This document shows positions 53,705 to 63,060 of a stretch of DNA of 64,000 bases, piece by piece. A program made the translations under genes and the position numbers. Numbering within the stretch: position 1 is the first letter of the stretch; the number at the start of each line of letters is the position of its first letter. Below the pieces are notes generated by a model that saw only the letters and a list, made by a program, of their open reading frames with translations, was not told the DNA's origin and searched no databases. Origin of the DNA: Chitinophaga sancti (GTDB lineage: Bacteria > Bacteroidota > Bacteroidia > Chitinophagales > Chitinophagaceae); the NCBI RefSeq assembly GCF_034087045.1, contig NZ_CP139247.1:3808001-3872000 (forward strand), in the 5' to 3' direction.

Positions 53705-55162
53705 ATGAAAAAGATATATGCCATTGGAGTGCTGTTCCTGTTAAGTGCATGTACAAAGAACTTTGAGGAAATCAACACGGATCCAAATACGGCGACCACT
53801 GTGAATCCGCAATACCTGCTTTCGACAGTACTGGTAAAGACGGCATATCCCTACCAGGACGATGCATTCCTGGACAAGCCTGCAGAAGCAGGCCGGTACA
53901 TCACTAAAGTACGTAACGAAGGTGATGACCTGTTTGGGTGGTCTGGCAATAACTGGGACGGGTATTACGGCGCACTGACTTACAATAAAACCTTTCATGA
54001 CCTGGCAGCCGGCAATAGTATGTTGCAATATACTGCCGTGTCAGACATCCTCAGGGTTTTCAACTTCGCTTATATTACAGACCTATATGGCGACATACCT
54101 TATAGTGAGGCCTTACTATCTAAAGACAGTAGTATAGTACATCCCAAATACGATCAGCAGGAGGATATCTATCCTTCGCTGCTGGCCACACTTACCGCTG
54201 CAAATGATACGCTGGCGGCTACAACGCTGAGCATCGATGCAGACTACGATATCCTGTATGGCGGTGTGGCACTGAACTGGCGCAAATTTGCCAATGCACT
54301 GCACCTGCGTTTGCTGCTACGTATGTCGAATAAGTCAGCAAGTGCATATACTGAAATGCAGAATATAGTGGACAATCCTTCTAAATATCCTTTGTTCGAC
54401 AGCAATAGCGACGATGCGGCACTGAGATATTTAGGTGTGAATGCTTCCGATGCATGGCCGGGTGGTAACCTGAACAACAAGACGACAGAGATCGATAAAT
54501 ATAAACCAAGTAAAGAGATCGTAGATACACTGCTGCGTCTGAACGATCCCAGGTTACCGATCTGGGTAGCACCTGTATCAAGTACAACAGGTTATACTGT
54601 AGATGCAAACCTGTATGTAGGTGTACCCAATGCGATTTCTTCTCCTTATGACTATAATGGTGGTGAGACGCATATCTCAAAGATGGCAGCCATCTTCTAC
54701 TCCAACCAGAATGACCTGCTGAAGGCAAGTATGATGACCTATGCAGAGCAGTGTTTTATACTGGCGGAGGTAGTACAGGGTGGCAAAGTAACGGTGAGTG
54801 GTGAAACGGCTTCCTCTTTATATAACAAAGGTATCAGCGCATCGCTGGATGCATATGGTGTATCTGCTACTGATAAGGCGACTTACCTGGCACAGTCTTC
54901 TGTACAATACAATGGTACATTGGTACAGCTGATCACACAGAAGTGGATTGCGAATTTCCTGAAAGGACCAGAAGGTTGGTTCGATCATAGAAGAACGGGG
55001 TATCCTGTATTTGTAACAGGCCCGCTGGCTGCTATATCTGAGATCCCTTCCCGGTATAAGTATCCTACTACAGAGCAGTCTTATAACCTGGATCAGTATA
55101 ATGCAGCGGTAGCAAGACAAGGTGCGGATGTACTGACAACGAAGATGTGGTATTTAAAATGA
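53705..55162 (+). CDS. SusD-like outer-membrane lipoprotein
   Basis: The 485-residue protein has a lipobox (LLSACTKN, C16) and then EEINTDPNTATTVNPQYLLS, as in SusD_2-type proteins. Other hallmarks are AYITDLYGDIPYSEALL, the TPR helices and a final GYPVFVTGPLAAISEIPSRYKYPTTE. It is 18 bases after the SusC gene and 13 bases before the first phosphodiesterase, so all are probably one transcript. Confidence 0.93.
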   Translation: MKKIYAIGVLFLLSACTKNFEEINTDPNTATTVNPQYLLSTVLVKTAYPYQDDAFLDKPAEAGRYITKVRNEGDDLFGWSGNNWDGYYGALTYNKTFHDLAAGNSMLQYTAVSDILRVFNFAYITDLYGDIPYSEALLSKDSSIVHPKYDQQEDIYPSLLATLTAANDTLAATTLSIDADYDILYGGVALNWRKFANALHLRLLLRMSNKSASAYTEMQNIVDNPSKYPLFDSNSDDAALRYLGVNASDAWPGGNLNNKTTEIDKYKPSKEIVDTLLRLNDPRLPIWVAPVSSTTGYTVDANLYVGVPNAISSPYDYNGGETHISKMAAIFYSNQNDLLKASMMTYAEQCFILAEVVQGGKVTVSGETASSLYNKGISASLDAYGVSATDKATYLAQSSVQYNGTLVQLITQKWIANFLKGPEGWFDHRRTGYPVFVTGPLAAISEIPSRYKYPTTEQSYNLDQYNAAVARQGADVLTTKMWYLK

Positions 55163-55175
55163 TAAATAATTAGCT

Positions 55176-55859
55176 ATGCAGTTTTTTTCAATGCTATTGA
55201 TTGCATTGCTGCCTGTCGTAAAGCATAAACATGTAGTGATCGCCCATAGAGGCGATCACACTGTTTTACCGGAGAACACACTGGCGGCATATACCCGTGC
55301 AATAGAAGATGGAGTGGATTATGTAGAGGTAGATTTGAGGACGTTTAAGGATGGGAGATTATATATTAGTCATGGGGAACTGTCTGCACTGTCAGACAAA
55401 GTGCCTTCCTTTGAGCAGGTATTGAAGCTTTGTAAGAAAAAGGTAAACATCTACCTTGATTTTAAAGATGCAGATCCGGCTATCGTATATCCATTGATTA
55501 AGAAAGCAGGTATGCAAAAGCACATCGTTGTATTCTGCAACACATTTGAGCAATTGAAAGGATGGCACAAAGTGGCGCCTGATATGCCACTGATGACGAG
55601 TGTACCTGATGAAGTGAAGGATCTGAATGCGTTTTTTGACGAATACCCGGTGTCAGTGATCGATGGCAGCATTGGGCAATATACCCCTGAAATGCTGGCT
55701 GTTTGCAAAAAACGGCATGTAGCCATATGGCTGGATGTGCAGGCGAAGGATGAAGGTCCGCTTCGCTGGCAGAAGGCGTTGGATACCCCTGTACAGGGCT
55801 TGCAGACCGATCACCCGGGGGCATTGATCAATTATCTAAAACAAAATGGGAACAGGTAA
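55176..55859 (+). CDS. Glycerophosphodiester phosphodiesterase, short form
   Basis: The 227-residue GDPD barrel has an N-terminal signal-like segment, the catalytic pairs H24-R25 (IAHRGDH), E33-N34 (PENT), E51-D53 (VEVDL) and H66 (ISHGEL). Instead of the usual HD...RTTxG insert it has HGELSALSDKVP, so the GDPD-insert loop is shortened. It hydrolyses glycerophosphodiesters or similar substrates in the periplasm. It overlaps the next GDPD gene by one base (TAATG). Confidence 0.88.
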   Translation: MQFFSMLLIALLPVVKHKHVVIAHRGDHTVLPENTLAAYTRAIEDGVDYVEVDLRTFKDGRLYISHGELSALSDKVPSFEQVLKLCKKKVNIYLDFKDADPAIVYPLIKKAGMQKHIVVFCNTFEQLKGWHKVAPDMPLMTSVPDEVKDLNAFFDEYPVSVIDGSIGQYTPEMLAVCKKRHVAIWLDVQAKDEGPLRWQKALDTPVQGLQTDHPGALINYLKQNGNR

Positions 55860-56671
55860 TGAATAAGCTATTATTTTTACTGCTGTTAATGGCGCCTGTA
55901 GATAATATTATAAAGGATTTCTATCACCATCATGAGTATGTATTGGTCGCCGCTCATCGCGCCGATCATGAGGAGTATCCTGAAAATTCTCTGCCGGCTA
56001 TCCAGCGAGCGATAGATAAAGGTATTGACATTATTGAATTAGATGTTCGGGAAACAAAGGACGGGGTACTTGTGTTAATGCATGATAAGAGTATTGAGAA
56101 AAAGACGGATGGACATGGGAATGTAGCCGATCTTACTTTTTCTGAATTACAGGGGGTACATTTAAAAAGAGAAGGCGTCATTACATCAGCGCGAATTCCT
56201 TCATTTCAGAATGCGTTGGAAATGGCGAAAGGGAAGATCATGATCGATATCGATTTTAAAGCAGATACACGGAGTGCAATGGTATCGACCTGTAAACTGG
56301 TACGCGACATGGGGATGGAAAAACAGGTGTTGTTTTTTGTATATGATTATAAAGATGCGGATCTTGTAAGCGCAATAGATCCGAATATACCGGTGATGCC
56401 AAGGGTGCATAATGCTGAAGAGACAATGGCGGTAGTAAAACAGGGGCGTTATGCAATCCTGCACGGGGATGATGATTTTTATACGGATAGTTTGATGCAG
56501 GTGGTGCGGAAAGCGAATATGAGAGTGTGGATGAATGCACTGGGGGATTATGATGATTTAGGGGAGAAGGGGTTTGATTCCCTGTTGCAGAAAAAGCAGG
56601 TGAATGTGATTCAGACGGATAGGCCGGAGGAATTGCTGGGGTATTTGCGGAAGAAGGGATTGCATAGATAA
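55859..56671 (+). CDS. Glycerophosphodiester phosphodiesterase
   Basis: The 270-residue protein keeps the full set: H33-R34 (AAHRADH), E42-N43, E60-D62 (IELDVR) and H75-D76 (LMHDKSIEKKTDGHG), then LTFSELQGV. A signal-like hydrophobic N-terminus is present. It is a tandem paralogue of the previous gene but not a recent copy. Probably translationally coupled. It would release glycerol-3-phosphate-like products for the phosphatase downstream. Confidence 0.92.
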   Translation: MNKLLFLLLLMAPVDNIIKDFYHHHEYVLVAAHRADHEEYPENSLPAIQRAIDKGIDIIELDVRETKDGVLVLMHDKSIEKKTDGHGNVADLTFSELQGVHLKREGVITSARIPSFQNALEMAKGKIMIDIDFKADTRSAMVSTCKLVRDMGMEKQVLFFVYDYKDADLVSAIDPNIPVMPRVHNAEETMAVVKQGRYAILHGDDDFYTDSLMQVVRKANMRVWMNALGDYDDLGEKGFDSLLQKKQVNVIQTDRPEELLGYLRKKGLHR

Positions 56672-56717
56672 AAATAACGTAAAGATCATATAGTAATTAC
56701 CAGAATTAAACAGAATT

Positions 56718-58304
56718 ATGATTACCTCGCAGAAAAAAATGCAAATGAAGGGATGGCTGTTGCTTTGTTTATTATTTGGTGCGTTTTTAAATGTACGTGC
56801 CCAGGTCAGTGATGGAGATGAAGACCCGATCACTGTGATCCGTGGTCCCTACTTACAGGTAGGATCACCTACCGCTATGACAATCCGCTGGCGTACAAAT
56901 GTAGCCACACGTAGCCGTGTACGCTTTGGTACGACCGTGAACAAATGGGATCTCTTAAAAGATGATTCTACAATTACGACAGAACACATCGTGCGTATTT
57001 CAGGTTTACAACCTCATACCCGTTACTATTATACAGTAGGTACATTTGCCGATACATTGCAGGGCGATGCGAACAACTACTTCTATACCCTGCCGGCAGT
57101 GGGTAGCAAAGAACTGATCAGGGTTGGGGCATTTGGAGATTGTGGCAATAACTCCGCAAACCAGCGTAATGTAAAGCAATCCGTACTCAATTACCTGGGT
57201 AATAACTATATGGATGCGTGGATACTCTTAGGTGATAATGCGTATGGCAGTGGTACGGATCAGGAGTTCCAGACAAAGTTTTTCAATGTATATAAAGACG
57301 ACCTGTTAAAACAGCACCCTTTGTATCCTACCCCGGGTAACCATGATTACAATGACCATGATTTTCCAGGTGCGGTAGAAGTAGCGATGCGTACGCACAA
57401 GACCGCGTATTATCAGAACTTCTCTATGCCGACAGAAGCAGAAGATGGTGGCGTACCTTCTCACACCCAGGCGTTCTTTTCATTTGATATCGGGAATGCA
57501 CACTTCATTTCATTGGATAGCTATGGTAAAGAAGCAGATCAATATCGTCTGTACGATACACTGGGTCCGCAGGTACAATGGGTAAAACGTGACCTGGAAG
57601 CGAATAAGAATAAACAGTGGGTGATTGCTTACTGGCATCATCCTCCTTATACCATGGGCTCTCACAACTCTGACGAAGCAGATGAGCTGATCAGCATCCG
57701 TGAGAACTTTATCCGTATACTTGAGCGGAATGGTGTAGACCTCATCCTCTGCGGACATAGCCATGATTACGAGCGTTCCCGCCTCATGAAAGGACATTAT
57801 GGCATGATGGATTCATTTGATCCTGCGGTACATAACCTGAGTCATTCTTCAGGGTTGTATGATGGTAGTGAGAATAGCTGTCCGTATGTAAAAGATTCAC
57901 TGAATGCAGGAACGGTGTATGTGGTGAGTGGTTCGGCAGGTAAACTGGGTGGCAGACAAAAGACCTATCCCCACAAGGCGATGCAATATGCGAATGATTC
58001 GAATGGTGGAGCTTCGTTGTTAGAGATTGAAAACAACCGGCTGGATCTGAAATGGATCTGTGCAGATGGGGTGATCCGCGATCATTTCACGATGATGAAG
58101 GAAGTGGATAAGCACAATGAGATCAAAGCCAGGGCGGGACAGTCATTGACACTGACGGCTTCATTTGTGGGTAACTATAAGTGGAGTGAGAAGGGGCAGG
58201 CGACTAAGTCAATAACGATCAGGGTGGCAAAAGGAACCAGCACTTATACTGTAGAAGATAAGGAAGGTTGTGTAAAAGATACCTTTACAATTACAGCGCG
58301 ATGA
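56718..58304 (+). CDS. Purple acid phosphatase-like metallophosphoesterase
   Basis: The 528-residue exported protein (alternative start at Met 8 or 10) has a fibronectin-III-like N-terminal domain (IRGPYLQVGSPTAMTIRWRT). The metallophosphoesterase core shows all five motifs: GDCG, GDNAYG, GNHDYND, YWHHPPYT and CGHSHDYERS. A C-terminal Ig-like adhesive domain (about 470-528) may anchor it or serve as a sorting domain. It removes phosphate from monoesters. It overlaps the next gene (ATGA). Confidence 0.92.
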   Translation: MITSQKKMQMKGWLLLCLLFGAFLNVRAQVSDGDEDPITVIRGPYLQVGSPTAMTIRWRTNVATRSRVRFGTTVNKWDLLKDDSTITTEHIVRISGLQPHTRYYYTVGTFADTLQGDANNYFYTLPAVGSKELIRVGAFGDCGNNSANQRNVKQSVLNYLGNNYMDAWILLGDNAYGSGTDQEFQTKFFNVYKDDLLKQHPLYPTPGNHDYNDHDFPGAVEVAMRTHKTAYYQNFSMPTEAEDGGVPSHTQAFFSFDIGNAHFISLDSYGKEADQYRLYDTLGPQVQWVKRDLEANKNKQWVIAYWHHPPYTMGSHNSDEADELISIRENFIRILERNGVDLILCGHSHDYERSRLMKGHYGMMDSFDPAVHNLSHSSGLYDGSENSCPYVKDSLNAGTVYVVSGSAGKLGGRQKTYPHKAMQYANDSNGGASLLEIENNRLDLKWICADGVIRDHFTMMKEVDKHNEIKARAGQSLTLTASFVGNYKWSEKGQATKSITIRVAKGTSTYTVEDKEGCVKDTFTITAR

Positions 58305-60031
58305 AGAGAATAAAGGTGCTCACCGGTTTGTGTTTGTTGTTGTGTATGGGGATAGTAGGTGAAACACCAAAAGGGTACCCGGAGCAGGCGATCCGGTATT
58401 TCAAAGAGCAGCAGGTCGTATTTGCATCAAAAGCAGGCGCTTTGAAAGCTGCCATTGAAAAGTATGATGTGAAAGATCCGGTTACTGTGGAGCAGGCGAA
58501 AGAAGCATTGAAGGAATGCAGGATTGCTTATAAACGCATTTCATTTTTCCTTGAATACTTCTTTGTGAGCGAAGCGTATGTGTTCAATACGCCGGCGAAG
58601 TATGAGGTAGAGGAACCTTATATAGAGTATGAAGAGCCGGTAGGATTGCAACAAGTAGAAGCGTTATTATATAGTCATGCATCGAAAGAAGAACTGATGC
58701 AGCAGGCAGACATCGTTGCTGAAACAGCGGCAGGTCTGCCTGCTTTGTTATATAACTTTAAGGCTACGGATGCGCAGGTGATGGAGAGTATCCAGTTAGA
58801 ATTGATCCGGATACAGAGTTTGTATATAACGGGGTATGATGCGCCTTCCTTACAATGTGGGGTACCGGAGGCTGCGGCGGCGATGGATGCATTGCGGCAT
58901 GTGGTGGGCGTAGATAGTATTCGCTCCGCGATGTCAAATGCGTTTGATTATTTGCATGACCATCCTGATTTTAATAGTTTTGATCGCCTCACGTTTATTA
59001 CTGATTATGCCATGCCGGTGCAGCGAATGCTTTCAAATGCAGAAGCGACGCATACAGTTAGAGCGCTGAATACAACGGCGATATATGGTGGGCGGGATGC
59101 ATTTAAGAAAGAAACCTTTACACAGGGAGCGGATATTACAGTCGATGGTAAGGGGGATGTAATACGTAACGCAGATAACAGTGCACCAAAGATTGGATAC
59201 GATACGGCACTAGGACGTCGGTTGTTTTTCGAGAAAAAACTATCTGGCAATATGCAGCGCAGTTGTGCCACCTGCCATTTACCGGAAAAGCATTTTACAG
59301 ATGGGATGCCGCAGAACGTGTCTTTGTCAGGAGGTTTTCTACCAAGGAATACGCCTTCATTATTATATGCAACCTACCAGTATGCACAGTTCTGGGATGG
59401 CCGGGCAAAGAGCCTGGAAGAGCAGATAGATGTGGTATTGCATAGTCCGACCGAGATGGGGGGAACGGATGATAGTATCGTGGCGCGAATGCAAATGCCG
59501 AAGGCGAAGGTCATCCGGGCGCTGGCGGCTTATATTCGTACATTGACCCCGTTCAATTCTCCTTTTGATCATTATATAGAGGGGGATAGAACAGCGATGA
59601 CCAGTCAGCAGAAGCATGGGTTTAACATTTTTATGGGCAAGGCCCGGTGTGGGAGTTGTCATTTTGCGCCATTGTTCAATGGGCTGACGCCCCCGTTATT
59701 TAACAGAACAGAATTTGAAATATTAGGAGTACCCCTGTACAGTGATCTGCAGCATCCGGTGGCAGATACCGACAGGGGTAGGATAGCGGTGTTTCCTGTT
59801 ACCTTTTATGAAGGTGCTTTTAAGACGCCTACCGTGAGGAATGCGGCTGCTACGGCACCTTTTATGCATCATGGGAATTTTAGTACCATGCAGCAGGTGA
59901 TTGATTTTTACAATCAGGGGGGCGTGACGCCGGTGATGCATCAGACGTTGTCTTCTGATACATTGGGGTTGGATAAGGGGGAGCAGCAGGCGCTTATTTC
60001 ATTTTTAGAGGCATTGGTGGATGGGGTGTAA
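58301..60031 (+). CDS. Di-heme cytochrome c peroxidase with imelysin-like domain
   Basis: I chose ATG 58301, overlapping the previous stop. The 576-residue periplasmic protein has a signal (1-20), a helical imelysin-like region (about 25-250; PVGLQQVEALLYS, where the imelysin GxHxxE histidine is Q117) and a MauG/CCP-type domain with two c-type heme motifs (CATCH at 322-326, CGSCH at 450-454), plus PFMHHGNFSTMQQVIDFYN. It may reduce peroxide or oxidise a partner. The link to phosphate genes is positional. Confidence 0.88.
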   Translation: MKRIKVLTGLCLLLCMGIVGETPKGYPEQAIRYFKEQQVVFASKAGALKAAIEKYDVKDPVTVEQAKEALKECRIAYKRISFFLEYFFVSEAYVFNTPAKYEVEEPYIEYEEPVGLQQVEALLYSHASKEELMQQADIVAETAAGLPALLYNFKATDAQVMESIQLELIRIQSLYITGYDAPSLQCGVPEAAAAMDALRHVVGVDSIRSAMSNAFDYLHDHPDFNSFDRLTFITDYAMPVQRMLSNAEATHTVRALNTTAIYGGRDAFKKETFTQGADITVDGKGDVIRNADNSAPKIGYDTALGRRLFFEKKLSGNMQRSCATCHLPEKHFTDGMPQNVSLSGGFLPRNTPSLLYATYQYAQFWDGRAKSLEEQIDVVLHSPTEMGGTDDSIVARMQMPKAKVIRALAAYIRTLTPFNSPFDHYIEGDRTAMTSQQKHGFNIFMGKARCGSCHFAPLFNGLTPPLFNRTEFEILGVPLYSDLQHPVADTDRGRIAVFPVTFYEGAFKTPTVRNAAATAPFMHHGNFSTMQQVIDFYNQGGVTPVMHQTLSSDTLGLDKGEQQALISFLEALVDGV

Positions 60032-60209
60032 ATGGGGGTGACTTCCAGACAGCGTCAATCTTCCCGGCAAACTCTCCAATAGTCTGCAGGCCATTTACCT
60101 TTACATATTTTACAGCAGCAGGTTTTGTTGGTGGTAGCCCGCGCTTTGGCATTTGCTTTTTTTGCGTGCAACCCCAAATTAAAAACAGGAAAATAAGGTA
60201 CCGGGTCAT
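59994..60209 (-). CDS. Small proline/lysine-rich lipoprotein
   Basis: The 71-residue product has a clear lipoprotein signal (LFLIWGCTQ, C14) and a basic, proline-rich mature part. Its start overlaps the stop of the acyltransferase (ATGA) on the same strand, so it follows it in an operon. Its 3' end overlaps the peroxidase gene by 38 bases on the opposite strand. The role is unknown. Confidence 0.6.
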   Translation of the reverse strand: MTRYLIFLFLIWGCTQKKQMPKRGLPPTKPAAVKYVKVNGLQTIGEFAGKIDAVWKSPPFTPHPPMPLKMK

Positions 60210-61279
60210 TTTGCAAGAATTTTATCTCTCCATCTCAAAAATGGTTTTTCAACCAGGAGCCTGAGCAGCGATGCAGCCGTGAGGCAGGTGATCGTACAAA
60301 TTACAAACATCATTGTACTCTTCTTATCAATCCCCCATTGCGAGACGATCTTCTGGGTCACATGAATGACTATCTTATGGCTCAGGTACAGTGCATAACT
60401 CAGCGCTGCCAGTGAGCGGGTGATCCAGCTACCCTGTCTATATAAGAAGCATGCAGGGCTGGCGGCAGCAGCTACAATACAACCATAGCCAATGGCAATC
60501 AGGGGGAAACCATAAATGGATTCATTAAACAGGTCTTCGTTGTCACACAGGATGTAGGCGCCTGCCAGTATGAGTAGTCCTGCTACCAGGAGCGGGGTAC
60601 TGTATTTATATAGCTTTTCTTTTATGGCGGCGAGACTAATACCTACCAGCAAGCCATCCAGCCGGCAGAAGGTAGGGTAGTAGATCCATTTGTACCACAC
60701 CATCCAGTTATCGGTGGTAGCGGGTAAATAGAAATGGTTCCAGCAGTAATAGCGAACGCCAAAACCAGCGAGGAATAGGGACGCGATGAACCAGGGTGCG
60801 ATTTGCGTCAATCGGTAGGTTCTGAAAAAGATGATCAATATAGGTAAGAGAAGGTAGAATTGCTCTTCGATACAGAGGGACCAGGCATGGGAGAAGGCGC
60901 CGGTGTTTTTCAGGTCGAGGCCAATGTTTTGGGTGAAGGTGAGGAATTTCCATAATGGAGGGAGGGTATCACGCTCCCGCAGGTACGGAAATAGAAAGTA
61001 CAGTGCTACAATTAGGAAGTAGGCGGGGAAGATGCGGAAGACCCTTTTGGTATAGAAGGTCTTTAAAGAGATCGGATCTTCATTGAATAGTTGGCCGGCA
61101 ATGAGGAAACCACTGAGCACGAAGAAGAGATCTACGCCTGTCCAGCCGAAGCTACCGACTGTGTAAATCCAGTTTGGGTGGCCGAATAGGTTGTAATGGA
61201 AAAGGAATACGAAGGTGATGGCAAATGCGCGAAGATGGTCAAGCCCGTTGAGCTTGCGGGTGATCGGTTGATGTAGCAT
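60206..61279 (-). CDS. Acyltransferase 3 family membrane protein
   Basis: The 357-residue protein has about ten predicted membrane helices. The N-terminus LNGLDHLRAFAITFVFLFHY carries the conserved R and H of acyltransferase-3 (OafA/YrhL type), followed by GWTGVDLFFVLSGFLI and SLCIEEQFYLLLP. These are all hallmarks. It should transfer an acyl group to a surface sugar. No glycosyltransferase neighbours indicate which. Upstream is AT-rich with no marked operator. Confidence 0.92.
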   Translation of the reverse strand: MLHQPITRKLNGLDHLRAFAITFVFLFHYNLFGHPNWIYTVGSFGWTGVDLFFVLSGFLIAGQLFNEDPISLKTFYTKRVFRIFPAYFLIVALYFLFPYLRERDTLPPLWKFLTFTQNIGLDLKNTGAFSHAWSLCIEEQFYLLLPILIIFFRTYRLTQIAPWFIASLFLAGFGVRYYCWNHFYLPATTDNWMVWYKWIYYPTFCRLDGLLVGISLAAIKEKLYKYSTPLLVAGLLILAGAYILCDNEDLFNESIYGFPLIAIGYGCIVAAAASPACFLYRQGSWITRSLAALSYALYLSHKIVIHVTQKIVSQWGIDKKSTMMFVICTITCLTAASLLRLLVEKPFLRWRDKILAK

Positions 61280-61475
61280 AGTAAGTAATGGGAAAGGATT
61301 GCAAAATAGTATTTTTTAAATAGTGTACAACGAAGAGATGTAATTTTATTTATAGTGATTTGCGAAGCGGATATTATTCATTTGGTTTGATACTTGCATG
61401 AATTACACCGGGTGTATATTTCTTATTGGTCACCTTCCTTTTGGGGAAGGCGATTTTTTATTTACATTCATAGCT

Positions 61476-62078
61476 ATGAAAAAACTGACTGCGGAATTTT
61501 ACAACCGGCCTGAGGTATTGACGATAGCAAAGGAGCTACTGGGCAAGATCATAGTAACCCGGTTTGATGGGGTACTGACGACAGCGCGGATTGTGGAGAC
61601 GGAAGCATATAGAGGAGTGGTAGACAAGGCGAGTCATGCCTATGGTGGGCGTCGCACCCAACGTACAGAGGTGATGTTTGGGGCGGCGGGCAATGCGTAT
61701 GTATATCTGTGTTATGGGATCCACTTCTTATTTAATATAGTGACGAATGAGGCGGAGATTCCGGAGGCGGTGTTGATCAGAGGGGCGGAGCCGCTGGAGG
61801 GAATTCCGGAAATGTTGAAACGGACAGGGAAGGCGAAGGCCGATTTTACACTGACAAGGGGGCCGGGGAATGTGAGTAAGGCGTTGGGGATTGATAAAAT
61901 ACATACGGGGTATAGTTTGTTCTCGGAGGATTTTTACCTGGCGGAGGATGGGTATGTGCCTGAGAAGGTGGTAGCGACACCCCGCATAGGGGTTGATTAT
62001 GCGGGGGCGGATGCGTTGTTGCCGTATAGGTTTATAGTGGAGGGGAGTAGGTATGTGAGTGGAAAAAGGATTGTCTGA
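61476..62078 (+). CDS. DNA-3-methyladenine glycosylase (AAG/MPG family)
   Basis: I chose ATG 61476 (MKKLTAEFYNRPEVL) rather than the upstream ATG 61398. The 200-residue protein shows the family pattern LAKELLGK..., ARIVETEAYRGVVDKASHAYGGRRTQRTEVMFG (catalytic E in the VETEAY motif), AYVYLCYGIHFLFNIVTN and LTRGPGNVSKALGI. It removes alkylated bases. It is of normal family length and seems intact. A monocistronic gene. Confidence 0.93.
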   Translation: MKKLTAEFYNRPEVLTIAKELLGKIIVTRFDGVLTTARIVETEAYRGVVDKASHAYGGRRTQRTEVMFGAAGNAYVYLCYGIHFLFNIVTNEAEIPEAVLIRGAEPLEGIPEMLKRTGKAKADFTLTRGPGNVSKALGIDKIHTGYSLFSEDFYLAEDGYVPEKVVATPRIGVDYAGADALLPYRFIVEGSRYVSGKRIV

Positions 62079-62157
62079 GATTTATTGATTTTAAGTATTA
62101 AAGATGGAGTCAGGTAGCCTTTTGGTAAAGGCCCTGGACCAATTCGGGATTGAAAGT

Positions 62158-62241
62158 AAATCCTGTAGATGCCTAATAGCCTTTTTCATTTAGCACCTTA
62201 AATCCTGTAGATACTTAATGGCCTCTTTCATTTAGCAACTT
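62158..62241. repeat. 42-bp tandem duplication of the Thg1-like 3' end
   Basis: 62158-62199 and 62200-62241 differ at about five of 42 positions. The second holds the stop of the Thg1-like gene. On the minus strand the first reads KVLNEKGY-stop, against KLLNERGH-stop in the gene, so substitutions are conservative as if both copies had been coding. Confidence 0.85.
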
Positions 62242-62784
62242 TTCAATAAATGCGCTATACTCATCCCGCATAGGCAGTACATCATTCACGACCAATGTCC
62301 TTCTTTGTACAGTCATCTGTTGTCCGGTCACCGGATTGATTCCTTCTTTCTCCGTCTCTCCCCAATATATCCCAATTTCTCGCTTTTGCCAGTCTGGCAA
62401 TTCATTGAAATTAATTCCATATGAAAAGAGCAATTCATTCTTCTGGGCAGTACTCAAATGATTGATGGTCTTTGTTGCCGCATTGGCCGACTGTCCATTT
62501 TTCCTCAATATCCAATAGCAGTGAGCACTAAGGGCATTACGGTGGGCGTCTTCATTGCGCCAGCGGAAATAATCTACTACCAGTTGTGCATTTGGCAACT
62601 CACAGATACGGCAGTCGAAAGCTCCAATATGCCCTAATTGTAAAGAGATTTTAGCGCTGGCCTCGCCGGCGAGGATGGAGGTATATTTCCGGATCTTCCT
62701 GGAAAAGGAGTTTTCATGCAGGTCAAAGAGGAGGGAGATTTCATCGCTTTCTGTGTAGATATTATATTTTCTATTTTGGGTCAA
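62215..62784 (-). pseudogene. Thg1-like tRNA(His) guanylyltransferase, N-terminus lost
   Basis: The frame begins at an internal TTG. YTESDEISLLFDLHENSFSRK, ILAGEASAKISL, FDCRICELP and VVDYFRWRNEDAHRNALSAH are hallmarks of Thg1, as are the C-terminal LSTAQKNELLF and GINFNELPDWQKREIGIYW. The first 70 or so residues, with the DGRxF metal site, are missing. The SDE acidic site remains. In the same frame upstream, after one TAA codon, lies the start of a kinase gene (62794-63006). Probably inactive. Confidence 0.8.
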
Positions 62785-62793
62785 AGTGATGTA

Positions 62794-63006
62794 TTACTGT
62801 CTTTCAGCGCGGGTAGGGTTGGTATTGTCTACCACGAAAGGCATGTGGGTACTGAAGCAGGCGTGGAGGAAAATGTCTTCCCGATTCCTGGTGTTCAGGA
62901 GGTCCAGGGATATTCTGGCATGTGAATTGAAAAAATGTTCACTGTAGAAGGTGGATTTGCCGCTGGCCTGAATGCCGCAGAAGATGATTGCTTCCATGAG
63001 AGTCAA
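62794..63006 (-). pseudogene. AAA/PNK-like kinase, truncated N-terminal part
   Basis: The 70 residues hold a P-loop (IIFCGIQASGKSTF), a RISLDLLN segment and VVDNTNPTRAERQ, typical of the polynucleotide-kinase-like ATPases of about 150-160 residues. It then meets TAA in frame and continues YITLTQNRKYNIYTESDE into Thg1. The rest of the kinase is missing. A deletion joining two adjacent genes fits best. Confidence 0.75.
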
Positions 63007-63060
63007 AGATAGGTATTAATAGAAGATTGTTAATATTGGCGGGAAGTAGGGATGATTTTT

